64,000 nt of DNA from Clostridium hydrogenum. GTDB lineage: Bacteria; Bacillota; Clostridia; Clostridiales; Clostridiaceae. Shown piece by piece: positions 54,603 to 64,000 of the stretch. Every line of letters begins with the position of its first letter. Position 1 is the first letter of the stretch. The position numbers were made by a program, and so were the translations under genes. The notes beneath the pieces were generated by a model. That model saw nothing but the letters and a program-made list of their open reading frames with translations, had not been told where the DNA came from and did no database searches. The stretch lies in the NCBI RefSeq assembly GCF_021432385.1, contig NZ_JAEACT010000003.1, positions 1,054,001 to 1,118,000 on the forward strand. The letters run 5' to 3'.

Positions 54603-55796
54603 CTATTCTACTATAGTAGTAACAACTCCAGATCCTACTGTTCTTCCGCCTTCTCTTATAGCGAATCTTAAGTTTTCACTCATTGCTACTTTTGTTATTA
54701 ATTCAACTGTCATGTCTATGTGATCTCCTGGCATTACCATTTCTACTCCTTCTGGTAATTGGATTGATCCTGTTACGTCTGTTGTTCTGAAGTAGAATTG
54801 TGGTCTATATCCGTTGAAGAATGCTGTATGTCTTCCGCCTTCTTCTTTCTTTAATACGTAAACTTGACCTACGAATTTATGGTGTGGTGTTATTGATCCT
54901 GGTTTTGCTAATACTTGACCTCTTTCGATATCATCTCTTTGAACACCTCTTAATAATGCTCCGATGTTATCTCCTGCCATTGCTTCATCTAGTAACTTTC
55001 TGAACATTTCTACTCCAGTTACTACTACTTTTCTTGTCTCTTCACTTAATCCTACAATTTCAACTTCGTCTCCAACGTGTAATATTCCGCTTTCAACTCT
55101 TCCTGTTGCAACTGTTCCTCTTCCTGTTATTGTGAAGATATCTTCGATTGGCATTAAGAATGCTTTATCTGTTGCTCTTTCTGGTGTTGGTATATATTCA
55201 TCTACTGCTGCCATTAAGTCTCTTATTGGTTTTGTTGCTTCTGCATCATCTGGATTTTCTAATGCTTTTAACGCACTTCCTACTACGATTGGTGTATCGT
55301 CGCCAGGGAATCCATATTCATTTAATAATTCTCTTACTTCCATTTCAACTAAGTCGATTAATTCTGGATCGTCAACTTGGTCTGCTTTGTTTAAGAATAC
55401 TACTATATATTGTACTCCAACTCTTGATGCTAATAGTATGTGCTCTCTTGTTTGTGGCATTGGGCCATCTGCTGCACTTACTACTAATATTGCTCCATCC
55501 ATTTGTGCTGCTCCTGTTATCATGTTCTTTACATAGTCAGCATGTCCTGGGCAGTCTACGTGAGCATAGTGTCTGTTTTCTGTTTCATACTCAACGTGTG
55601 CTGTGTTGATTGTTATTCCTCTTTCTTTTTCTTCTGGTGCTTTATCAATTTCATCATATTTGAAGGCTTTTGCTTTTCCTTCTTTTGATAATATTGTTGT
55701 TATTGCTGCTGTTAATGTTGTCTTACCATGGTCTACGTGACCTATTGTTCCTATGTTTACATGTGGTTTGTTTCTTTCAAATTTTTCCTTTGCCAT
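54603..55796 (-). CDS. tuf: Elongation factor Tu
   Basis: 397 aa. G1 GHVDHGKT (19-26), G3 DCPGH, G4 NKAD, effector region [13 protein letters not shown]. Delivers aminoacyl-tRNA to the A site. Codon use is strongly biased to a few codons, as expected for a highly expressed gene, and this creates long false open frames on the opposite strand. Only one tuf copy is in this window. Confidence 0.99.
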   Translation of the reverse strand: MAKEKFERNKPHVNIGTIGHVDHGKTTLTAAITTILSKEGKAKAFKYDEIDKAPEEKERGITINTAHVEYETENRHYAHVDCPGHADYVKNMITGAAQMDGAILVVSAADGPMPQTREHILLASRVGVQYIVVFLNKADQVDDPELIDLVEMEVRELLNEYGFPGDDTPIVVGSALKALENPDDAEATKPIRDLMAAVDEYIPTPERATDKAFLMPIEDIFTITGRGTVATGRVESGILHVGDEVEIVGLSEETRKVVVTGVEMFRKLLDEAMAGDNIGALLRGVQRDDIERGQVLAKPGSITPHHKFVGQVYVLKKEEGGRHTAFFNGYRPQFYFRTTDVTGSIQLPEGVEMVMPGDHIDMTVELITKVAMSENLRFAIREGGRTVGSGVVTTIVE

Positions 55797-55822
55797 TTCT
55801 GGTTCCTCCTTTATTTGTTTAA

Positions 55823-57889
55823 CTATTTATTTTTTTCGCCAATTATTTGTTCCTGGATATTCTTAGGAACTTCTTCATAGCTATTAAATTCCATGCTGTA
55901 ATTTCCTCTACCCTGTGTTCTTGATCTAAGGGAAGTTGCATATCCAAACATTTCTGAAAGTGGAACAAATCCTCTTATAACTTCTGCTCCAGCTCTCTGT
56001 TCCATTCCTTCAATTCTTCCTCTTCTTGCATTGATATCTCCAATAACATCTCCCATGTAATCTTCAGGAACTGTTACTTCAACTTTCATAACAGGCTCAA
56101 GAAGTACTGGATCTGCTTTAGACATAGCATTTTTGAATGCCATAGAACCTGCAATTTTGAATGCCATTTCAGAAGAATCGACATCATGGTATGAACCATC
56201 AACTAATTTAACTTTGAAGTTAATTGTTGGATATCCAGCAATTACACCACTTTGTGATGCTTCTTGGATACCATTGTCTATAGGCTGTATATATTCCTTA
56301 GGTACAGCTCCACCAACAACACCATTTTCAAATTCATATTCACCTTCTGTTGGAGTCATTTCAATTACCGCATGACCGTATTGTCCACGACCACCAGACT
56401 GTCTAATGAATTTACCTTCAGCTTTAACTGCTTTTCTGATAGTTTCCTTATAAGCAACTTGTGGCTTACCTACATTACATTCAACTTTAAATTCTCTTTG
56501 AAGTCTATCAACTATTATTTCAAGGTGAAGTTCTCCCATACCTCCTATAATAGTCTGACCAGTTTCTTGATCTGTATATGTTTTAAATGTAGGATCTTCC
56601 TCAGCAAGTTTTGCAAGGGCAATACCCATTTTTTCTTGACCTGCTTTAGTCTTAGGCTCAATAGCAACTTCAATAACTGGATCTGGGAATTCCATGCTTT
56701 CAAGAATTATTGCATTATCCTCATCACATAAAGTATCTCCAGTAGTAGTTGATTTTAATCCTACTATAGCACCTAATTCACCTGTTTCAAGTTCATCAAC
56801 ATCCTGTCTGTGATTAGAATGCATCTTTACAAGTCTTCCTATTCTTTCCTTCTTACCCTTTGTAGAATTTAGAACATAACTTCCGCTTTTCATAATACCA
56901 GAATAAATTCTAGTGAATGCAAGTCTTCCTACAAATGGATCAGTAGCTATCTTAAATGCTAATGCTGAAAGTGGTTCGCTATCGTCAGCTTTTCTTTCAT
57001 CTTCTTCGCCTTCTAAATTTACTCCTTTAACTGGAGGTATATCTAAAGGTGATGGTAAGTATGCAACAACTGCATCTAACATTTGTTGAACACCTTTATT
57101 TTTATATGATGAACCGCATGTTACTGGTACGAAGGCATTTGCTATAACACCTTTTCTTATTGCTGCATTTATTTCTTCAACAGAAATTTCTTCACCATCA
57201 AGATATTTAGCCATTAAGTCTTCATCTAAATCAGCTACAGCTTCAATTAATTCCATTCTATATTTTTCTGCTAATTCTTTCATATCATCTGGAATTGGTT
57301 CTTCTTCCATAACTGTTCCTAATTGATCTTCATATATTACAGCCTCATTTTTTATAAGGTCGATTATACCTGTAAAATTATCTTCTTTACCTATAGGTAA
57401 TTGTATTGGAACAGCATTAGCATGAAGTCTATCCCTCATCATCTGAACTGATCTAAAGAAGTCAGCACCTAATATATCCATTTTGTTTATATAAGCCATT
57501 CTTGGAACCTTATATTTTTCTGCTTGCCTCCAAACAGTTTCAGATTGTGGTTCAACACCACCTTTTGCATCGTATACAGCAACAGCTCCGTCAAGAACTC
57601 TTAGAGATCTTTCAACCTCAACTGTAAAATCTACGTGTCCAGGTGTGTCTATGATGTTAATTTCATGTTCTTTCCAATAGCAAGTAGTTGCAGCAGAAGT
57701 AATAGTTATACCTCTTTCTTGTTCTTGAACCATCCAGTCCATTGTCGCTGCACCTTCATGAACTTCACCTATTTTATGAGTTTTTCCAGTATAAAATAAT
57801 ATACGTTCTGTAGTAGTAGTCTTTCCAGCATCAATATGTGCCATTATTCCTATATTACGGAACTTTTCTAAAGGATATTGTCTAGCCAC
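55823..57889 (-). CDS. fusA: Elongation factor G
   Basis: 688 aa from GTG 57889, seven bases after GGAGG; the frame to 57907 runs through that site. G1 AHIDAGKTT, switch [24 protein letters not shown]; domain IV with [13 protein letters not shown]. Catalyses translocation. 26 bp before tuf, with a hairpin in the gap upstream of fusA. Confidence 0.98.
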   Translation of the reverse strand: MARQYPLEKFRNIGIMAHIDAGKTTTTERILFYTGKTHKIGEVHEGAATMDWMVQEQERGITITSAATTCYWKEHEINIIDTPGHVDFTVEVERSLRVLDGAVAVYDAKGGVEPQSETVWRQAEKYKVPRMAYINKMDILGADFFRSVQMMRDRLHANAVPIQLPIGKEDNFTGIIDLIKNEAVIYEDQLGTVMEEEPIPDDMKELAEKYRMELIEAVADLDEDLMAKYLDGEEISVEEINAAIRKGVIANAFVPVTCGSSYKNKGVQQMLDAVVAYLPSPLDIPPVKGVNLEGEEDERKADDSEPLSALAFKIATDPFVGRLAFTRIYSGIMKSGSYVLNSTKGKKERIGRLVKMHSNHRQDVDELETGELGAIVGLKSTTTGDTLCDEDNAIILESMEFPDPVIEVAIEPKTKAGQEKMGIALAKLAEEDPTFKTYTDQETGQTIIGGMGELHLEIIVDRLQREFKVECNVGKPQVAYKETIRKAVKAEGKFIRQSGGRGQYGHAVIEMTPTEGEYEFENGVVGGAVPKEYIQPIDNGIQEASQSGVIAGYPTINFKVKLVDGSYHDVDSSEMAFKIAGSMAFKNAMSKADPVLLEPVMKVEVTVPEDYMGDVIGDINARRGRIEGMEQRAGAEVIRGFVPLSEMFGYATSLRSRTQGRGNYSMEFNSYEEVPKNIQEQIIGEKNK

Positions 57890-57925
57890 TTTTTTTCCTC
57901 CTCTCACTATGCTAATTAATCTGAT

Positions 57926-57958
57926 AAAACTGCTTTAGCAAAAGCTAAAACAGTTTTT
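57926..57958 (-). terminator. Terminator-like hairpin between rpsG and fusA
   Basis: Stem AAAACTGTTTTAGC with partner GCTAAAGCAGTTTT (one mismatch) and a TTTT loop on the minus strand; the T-run after it is short. Likely partial read-through so that fusA-tuf remain linked to the str promoter, or a processing site. In 57959-58068 nothing further is seen. Confidence 0.5.
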
Positions 57959-58068
57959 TATTTAATATATAAGATAAACTATAAATATTATAAAACATTA
58001 TTGAAACAAATACCACATATATAGTATTCCTTAACAATCATATTTTAAAACTTATAAATTTATCACTA

Positions 58069-58563
<495 letters not shown>

Positions 58564-58728
58564 TTATTTAAGTTCATTGGTACTCGGCAATTAGCCGTAA
58601 AGTGCTTGCTTCTGCAATCCTTATATACTTGATAAAGTATGTAAAACAAAATTAGATATATGTAAATATAATTTCATCACATAAAAAATCTATATAAAAC
58701 GCTGAAGACATAGCACTAATTTATAAAC

Positions 58729-59106
58729 CTATTTTTGCTTTGGTTTTTTAGCACCGTACTTTGACCTAGCCTGTTTTCTATCAGCAACACCAGCGGCATC
58801 TAATGTACCTCTGACAATGTGATATCTAACACCTGGTAAGTCCTTAACTCTTCCACCTCTTATAAGAACAACACTGTGCTCCTGTAAGTTGTGGCCAACA
58901 CCTGGAATATAAGCAGTAACTTCATATCCATTTGTAAGTCTAACTCTTGCAACTTTTCTTAAGGCTGAGTTAGGCTTCTTAGGTGTTTGAGTTTTTACAA
59001 CTGTACAAACTCCTCTTTTTTGTGGACACTCTTTTAATGCTGGTGCAGTTGATTTAGTTATAGCTGTCTTTCTGCCTTTTCTTACTAACTGGCTTATAGT
59101 TGGCAT
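58729..59106 (-). CDS. rpsL: 30S ribosomal protein S12
   Basis: 125 aa. [31 protein letters not shown] (the Lys at the streptomycin-sensitive position is wild type), and the [17 protein letters not shown] signature. GGAGGTGG before ATG. First core gene of the str operon after the L7Ae-like gene. Confidence 0.98.
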   Translation of the reverse strand: MPTISQLVRKGRKTAITKSTAPALKECPQKRGVCTVVKTQTPKKPNSALRKVARVRLTNGYEVTAYIPGVGHNLQEHSVVLIRGGRVKDLPGVRYHIVRGTLDAAGVADRKQARSKYGAKKPKQK

Positions 59107-59254
59107 GTTTCCACCTCCTCTTTTTTAATATCTATCTATAAATTAATTTTGTAAATAGCATAACAAAATATACAAAGATAATAAAATTTATAAATTTCAT
59201 AACTTCATATAATTTTAGTGTATTGGTTATAGTATTATTTATTAAACAAACAAA

Positions 59255-59500
59255 TTATGCATCTTTAAGTACAACCGCAGTAGATGCTTTTACATCTATA
59301 TTGCATAGCTTTCCTAATTCTTTCATTGTATCTACATATACAATTTCTAGTGACTTACTTATTGACACTCGTTCAACATTTTCAAGTAAGTCTGCATCTG
59401 CATCTTTAGCTAGGTACACAATCTGTGCCTTACCTTCATTTATTGCCTTAATTGATTGTTTAACACCCACAACCTTTTTACCGGGCACCCTGTTTACCAT
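59255..59500 (-). CDS. rplGB: L7Ae-family ribosomal/kink-turn RNA-binding protein (YbxF-like)
   Basis: 81 aa from ATG 59500 after GGAGGT; the in-frame extension to 59587 crosses the leader and promoter. [29 protein letters not shown] is typical of L7Ae/L30e-like proteins. YbxF-type members bind kink-turn RNAs, and the gene sits between rpoC and rpsL in most Firmicutes. Confidence 0.93.
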   Translation of the reverse strand: MVNRVPGKKVVGVKQSIKAINEGKAQIVYLAKDADADLLENVERVSISKSLEIVYVDTMKELGKLCNIDVKASTAVVLKDA

Positions 59501-59523
59501 TGTGCTTACCTCCCTTATATCAA

Positions 59524-59555
59524 AGGTAGAGACAAAGTATAGCTTTGACTCTACA
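59524..59555 (-). other. Leader hairpin before the L7Ae-like gene
   Basis: GTAGAGTCAAAG pairs with CTTTGTCTCTAC on the minus strand with one T-T mismatch and a 5-base loop, between promoter and ribosome binding site. It may affect translation. It does not look like a kink-turn. Confidence 0.5.
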
Positions 59556-59577
59556 GTAATATAATCACACAAATTGT

Positions 59578-59606
59578 ATTTTATCATTTCTAGTTTGCTA
59601 TGTCAA
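59578..59606 (-). promoter_or_regulatory. Sigma-A promoter of the L7Ae/str operon
   Basis: Minus strand: -35 TTGACA (59601-59606), 17-bp spacer, -10 TAAAAT (59578-59583). It lies in the gap after rpoC, so the str operon has its own start. Confidence 0.85.
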
Positions 59607-59676
59607 CAAAAATCGATATGATATTGTGCCCTGTATAGGTTATATTTGAGAAGCACATATACGTATTAATAAATTA

Positions 59677-62600
59677 TTATACTTCTATGCTGCTTTCTGT
59701 TGTTTCTTCACTAGTTGATTCTGGTTCAATTTCTATACTCTTGTATCTTGTCATTCCAGTACCAGCTGGTATTAATTTTCCTATAATTACATTTTCTTTT
59801 AATCCAATCAAAGGATCTACTTTACCCTTTATAGCTGCATCAGTTAGAACTCTAGTTGTTTCTTGGAAGGAAGCAGCTGATAAAAATGAATCTGTAGCCA
59901 ACGCAGCTTTTGTTATACCTAGTAAAGCAATTCTGCCTTTTGCAGGTTCTCCTCCAGTTTCTTCCACTTTTTGATTTGCTTCATTAAAATCAAACATATC
60001 AATCATTGTACCTGGAAGTAAATCTGCATCACCAGAATCTTCTACTTTTACTTTTCTTGTCATCTGTCTTACAACTACTTCAAGATGCTTATCGTTAATA
60101 TCAACACCTTGTAATCTATATACTTTTTGAACTTCTGAAAGTAAATAGTTTTTAACTGCATTAACACCTTTAATCCTAATTATATCTTGAGGGTTTATTG
60201 AACCTTCTGTTATTTCATCTCCAGCACTTATAACATCATTATTTCTAACTTTTAAGCTGGAACCAAATGGTATATCATAACTTACTTCTTCACCATTTTC
60301 AGTAACTATATATACAATTCTCTTTTTCTTTGTTTCCTCTACTCTTACTGTTCCTGAAACTTCACTTACGATTGCGAGTCCCTTTGGTTTTCTTGCTTCA
60401 AACAGTTCCTCAACTCTTGGAAGACCTTGTGTGATATCTGCTCCAACAACTCCACCTGTGTGGAATGTTCTCATTGTAAGCTGAGTACCAGGTTCTCCTA
60501 TTGACTGAGCTGCTACAATACCAACTGCTTCTCCTATACCTATTTTCTGTGCTGTTGCCATATCCATTCCGTAGCATTTTGCACAAACACCATATTTGCA
60601 ATCACAAGTAAATACGGATCTTATATTAACCTTTTTAACTCCTGCTTTTTCTACTTTTTCAGCCAAATGAACATCCATATAAGTATCTCTTGGGACTATC
60701 ACTTCTCCACTATTAGGATCTATAATATCCTCAGCAGAATACCTACCTGTTAATCTTTCAGCTAGTGATTCAATTACTTCATTTCCTTCTTTAATTTCAG
60801 AAACTTCAAAACCAGCTTTAGCGCCACAATCTTCACTTCTAACTATTACATCCTGACAAACATCAACAAGTCTTCTTGTAAGGTATCCTGAATCGGCAGT
60901 CTTTAATGCTGTATCTGCATTACCTTTTCTAGCACCATGGGTAGAAGTAAAGTATTCAAGTACGTCGAGGCCTTCCCTAAATGATGCTTTTATAGGAAGT
61001 TCCAGTATCTTACCTGAAGGACTTGCCATAAGTCCTCTCATACCTGCAAGCTGTTTAATCTGGCTCTTTGAACCTCTGGCTCCTGAATCTGCCATCATGA
61101 ATATAGGATTAAATTTATCAAGGTTATCCATAAGAGCATCGGCAACATCTTCTGTTGTTTTAGTCCATGTAGCTATTACTCTTTCATGTCTTTCATCGTC
61201 AGATATGAAACCTCTTCTGTACATTTTAGTTATCTTTTCTACAGAACTTTCTGCCTCCGCCATAAGTGTCTTCTTAGCTGGTGGAACAGTCATATCTGAA
61301 GTTGAAACTGTTATAGCTCCAATAGTTGAATAGTGGTATCCCTTAGCTTTTATCTTATCTAGCATAATTGATGTTTTTGTTGGTCCATATTTCAAATAGC
61401 ATTTGTCTATTATTTTACCTAAGTTCTTTTTACCTACAAGGAAGTCAACTTCCATAACTAATTCATTACCTGGAATAGTTCTGTCAACAAATCCTAAATC
61501 TTGAGGTATTGAATCATTAAATATTAGTTTACCAACAGTAGTTTCTATTATTCCTGTTATTTTTTTGCCATTGACAACTTTAGATAGTTTAACTTTAACT
61601 TTAGCGTGAATAGCAATTTCACCCAATTGATAAGCCATAATTGCTTCATCAACACATGAAAATGCCTTTCCTTCACCCTTTACTCCATCTTTATCAAGTG
61701 TCAAATAGTATGATCCAAGTACCATATCCTGAGTAGGTACACAAACTGGTTTACCATCTGATGGTTTTAATATATTATGTGCTGCTAACATTAAAAATCT
61801 AGCTTCAGCTTGTGCTTCAACTGATAAAGGTACATGAACAGCCATCTGGTCTCCATCAAAGTCAGCATTGTAAGCTGTACATGCCAATGGATGAAGCTTA
61901 ATTGCTCTTCCTTCAACTAATATTGGTTGGAACGCTTGAATACCTAATCTATGAAGAGTAGGTGCTCTGTTTAAAAGTACTGGATGATCTGATATTACTT
62001 CTTCAAGGACATCAAAAACTTGATCCTGAACTCTTTCTACCATTCTCTTTGCACTTTTAATATTATGTGCTATTCCACTTTCAACAAGTTTCTTCATTAC
62101 GAATGGCTTAAATAACTCTAAAGCCATTTCTTTAGGAAGTCCGCATTGATACATCTTAAGATCTGGACCAACAACTATAACTGAACGTCCTGAATAGTCA
62201 ACACGTTTTCCAAGAAGGTTCTGTCTAAATCTTCCTTGCTTTCCTTTAAGCATATCTGAAAGAGACTTTAATGGTCTATTTCCTGGACCTGTTACCGGTC
62301 TTCCTCTTCTACCATTATCAATAAGTGCATCAACTGCTTCTTGAAGCATTCTCTTTTCATTCCTAACTATAATGTCAGGTGCACCTAAATCTAATAGTTT
62401 TTTCAATCTATTATTTCTATTTATAACTCTTCTATATAAATCATTTAAATCTGAAGTAGCAAATCTACCTCCATCTAATTGGACCATAGGTCTTAAATCT
62501 GGAGGAATAACAGGCACAACATCCATAATCATCCAAGAAGGTTTATTCTTTGATTGTCTAAAGGATTCAACAACTTCAAGTCTTCTTATTACTCTAACTT

Positions 62601-63207
62601 TCTTTTGTCCTGTACTTGTTTTAAGATCTTCTTTTAATTCAGCTGATAATTGCTCCAAGTCAATTTCCTCAAGAAGCTTCTTTATCGATTCAGCTCCCAT
62701 TCCTGCTTCAAAGCTGTCTTCACCATATTTGTCTACAGATTCTCTATACTCTTTTTCATTAAGAAGCTGTTTCTTCAAAAGAGGTGTTTCTTTAGGCTCT
62801 AAAACTACATATGAAGCAAAATATAAAATTTTCTCTAATGCCCTTGGTGACATGTCAAGAATAAGTCCCATACGTGATGGTATTCCTTTAAAATACCATA
62901 TGTGAGATACAGGGGCAGCTAACTCAATGTGCCCCATCCTTTCACGTCTAACCTTTGCCTTAGTTACTTCAACACCACATCTGTCACATACAATTCCCTT
63001 ATATCTTATTCTCTTATACTTACCGCAGTGACATTCCCAGTCCTTCATTGGTCCAAATATCCTTTCGCAAAAGAGACCATCTCGTTCTGGTTTTAGTGTT
63101 CTATAATTTATAGTTTCTGGCTTTTTTACTTCGCCTCTAGACCATTCCCTTATTTTCTCTGGTGAGGCTAAACCTATTTGTAATGCATCAAAATTATTTA
63201 ATTCCAA
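59677..63207 (-). CDS. rpoC: RNA polymerase beta-prime subunit
   Basis: 1176 aa from TTG 63207, five bases after GGAGGGAGGAG; the ATG 18 bases earlier is part of the purine-rich site. N-terminal zinc site ([14 protein letters not shown]), active-site Mg motif [12 protein letters not shown] (about 446-457), second zinc cluster near the C-terminus ([13 protein letters not shown]), and trigger-loop region [10 protein letters not shown]. Follows rpoB by 21 bp. Confidence 0.98.
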   Translation of the reverse strand: MELNNFDALQIGLASPEKIREWSRGEVKKPETINYRTLKPERDGLFCERIFGPMKDWECHCGKYKRIRYKGIVCDRCGVEVTKAKVRRERMGHIELAAPVSHIWYFKGIPSRMGLILDMSPRALEKILYFASYVVLEPKETPLLKKQLLNEKEYRESVDKYGEDSFEAGMGAESIKKLLEEIDLEQLSAELKEDLKTSTGQKKVRVIRRLEVVESFRQSKNKPSWMIMDVVPVIPPDLRPMVQLDGGRFATSDLNDLYRRVINRNNRLKKLLDLGAPDIIVRNEKRMLQEAVDALIDNGRRGRPVTGPGNRPLKSLSDMLKGKQGRFRQNLLGKRVDYSGRSVIVVGPDLKMYQCGLPKEMALELFKPFVMKKLVESGIAHNIKSAKRMVERVQDQVFDVLEEVISDHPVLLNRAPTLHRLGIQAFQPILVEGRAIKLHPLACTAYNADFDGDQMAVHVPLSVEAQAEARFLMLAAHNILKPSDGKPVCVPTQDMVLGSYYLTLDKDGVKGEGKAFSCVDEAIMAYQLGEIAIHAKVKVKLSKVVNGKKITGIIETTVGKLIFNDSIPQDLGFVDRTIPGNELVMEVDFLVGKKNLGKIIDKCYLKYGPTKTSIMLDKIKAKGYHYSTIGAITVSTSDMTVPPAKKTLMAEAESSVEKITKMYRRGFISDDERHERVIATWTKTTEDVADALMDNLDKFNPIFMMADSGARGSKSQIKQLAGMRGLMASPSGKILELPIKASFREGLDVLEYFTSTHGARKGNADTALKTADSGYLTRRLVDVCQDVIVRSEDCGAKAGFEVSEIKEGNEVIESLAERLTGRYSAEDIIDPNSGEVIVPRDTYMDVHLAEKVEKAGVKKVNIRSVFTCDCKYGVCAKCYGMDMATAQKIGIGEAVGIVAAQSIGEPGTQLTMRTFHTGGVVGADITQGLPRVEELFEARKPKGLAIVSEVSGTVRVEETKKKRIVYIVTENGEEVSYDIPFGSSLKVRNNDVISAGDEITEGSINPQDIIRIKGVNAVKNYLLSEVQKVYRLQGVDINDKHLEVVVRQMTRKVKVEDSGDADLLPGTMIDMFDFNEANQKVEETGGEPAKGRIALLGITKAALATDSFLSAASFQETTRVLTDAAIKGKVDPLIGLKENVIIGKLIPAGTGMTRYKSIEIEPESTSEETTESSIEV

Positions 63208-63228
63208 GGGTACTCCTCCCTCCATAAA

Positions 63229-64000
<772 letters not shown>

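Noticed and set aside
54821..55688. Several long open frames on the plus strand opposite tuf, rich in Leu or Ser
   Set aside because: They are shadows of the strongly biased codon use of tuf, have no ribosome binding sites and overlap each other.

Overview
The window is a low-GC, gene-dense chromosomal segment of a Firmicute, almost certainly a cluster I Clostridium. The reasons are strong AGGAGG ribosome binding sites, TTG and GTG starts, the ptb-buk butyrate operon whose products closely resemble those I remember from Clostridium acetobutylicum, a ferredoxin-type thioredoxin reductase, and a clostridial order of the ribosomal clusters. Nearly all genes lie on the minus strand; three plus-strand genes sit at 17.1-18.9 kb and 27.4-29.4 kb. 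The species cannot be fixed from sequence reading alone. No rRNA, tRNA, CRISPR array, prophage or intact transposase gene was seen.

Left half (1-34.4 kb) is the accessory-like part. It holds a truncated S8 cell-envelope protease (1-3290), an Ig-like secreted protein, a two-gene surface-protein operon (4868-8920) with its promoter, buk and ptb, an FAD-dependent protein, cdaR-cdaA (cyclic di-AMP synthesis), and a 1.6-kb stretch made almost wholly of repeats and gene debris. Then follow a c-di-AMP riboswitch before a cell-wall hydrolase, a thioredoxin/thioredoxin-reductase pair under a palindromic operator, a TPR membrane protein, a secreted phosphoesterase, ptsI under a sigma-54 promoter next to its likely HPr-domain activator, a two-subunit fumarase, a CwlD-like amidase, and a PiT phosphate transporter with its DUF47 partner.

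Right half (34.4-64 kb) is housekeeping: rplM-rpsI, truA, the ECF module (ecfT, ecfA2, ecfA1), rplQ-rpoA-rpsD-rpsK-rpsM-rpmJ-infA, a KOW protein, map-adk-secY, the spc and S10 ribosomal operons, tuf-fusA-rpsG-rpsL, an L7Ae-like protein, rpoC and the 3' end of rpoB. Consensus promoters are visible for rplM, rpsJ and the L7Ae/str operon, and terminators after rpsI and tuf.

The most unusual content is a set of non-coding repeat families confined to intergenic spaces of the left half: (1) eleven copies of a modular palindromic element whose arms are built from 7-bp units in three sequence flavours; (2) three copies of an exactly 104-bp foldback element; (3) a roughly 300-bp giant hairpin; (4) a 97-bp tandem repeat; (5) two copies of a roughly 50-bp hairpin. 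The best regulatory finds are the sigma-54/HPr-PAS-AAA+ activator circuit for ptsI with three palindromic upstream sites, and a c-di-AMP synthase within 4 kb of a c-di-AMP riboswitch.
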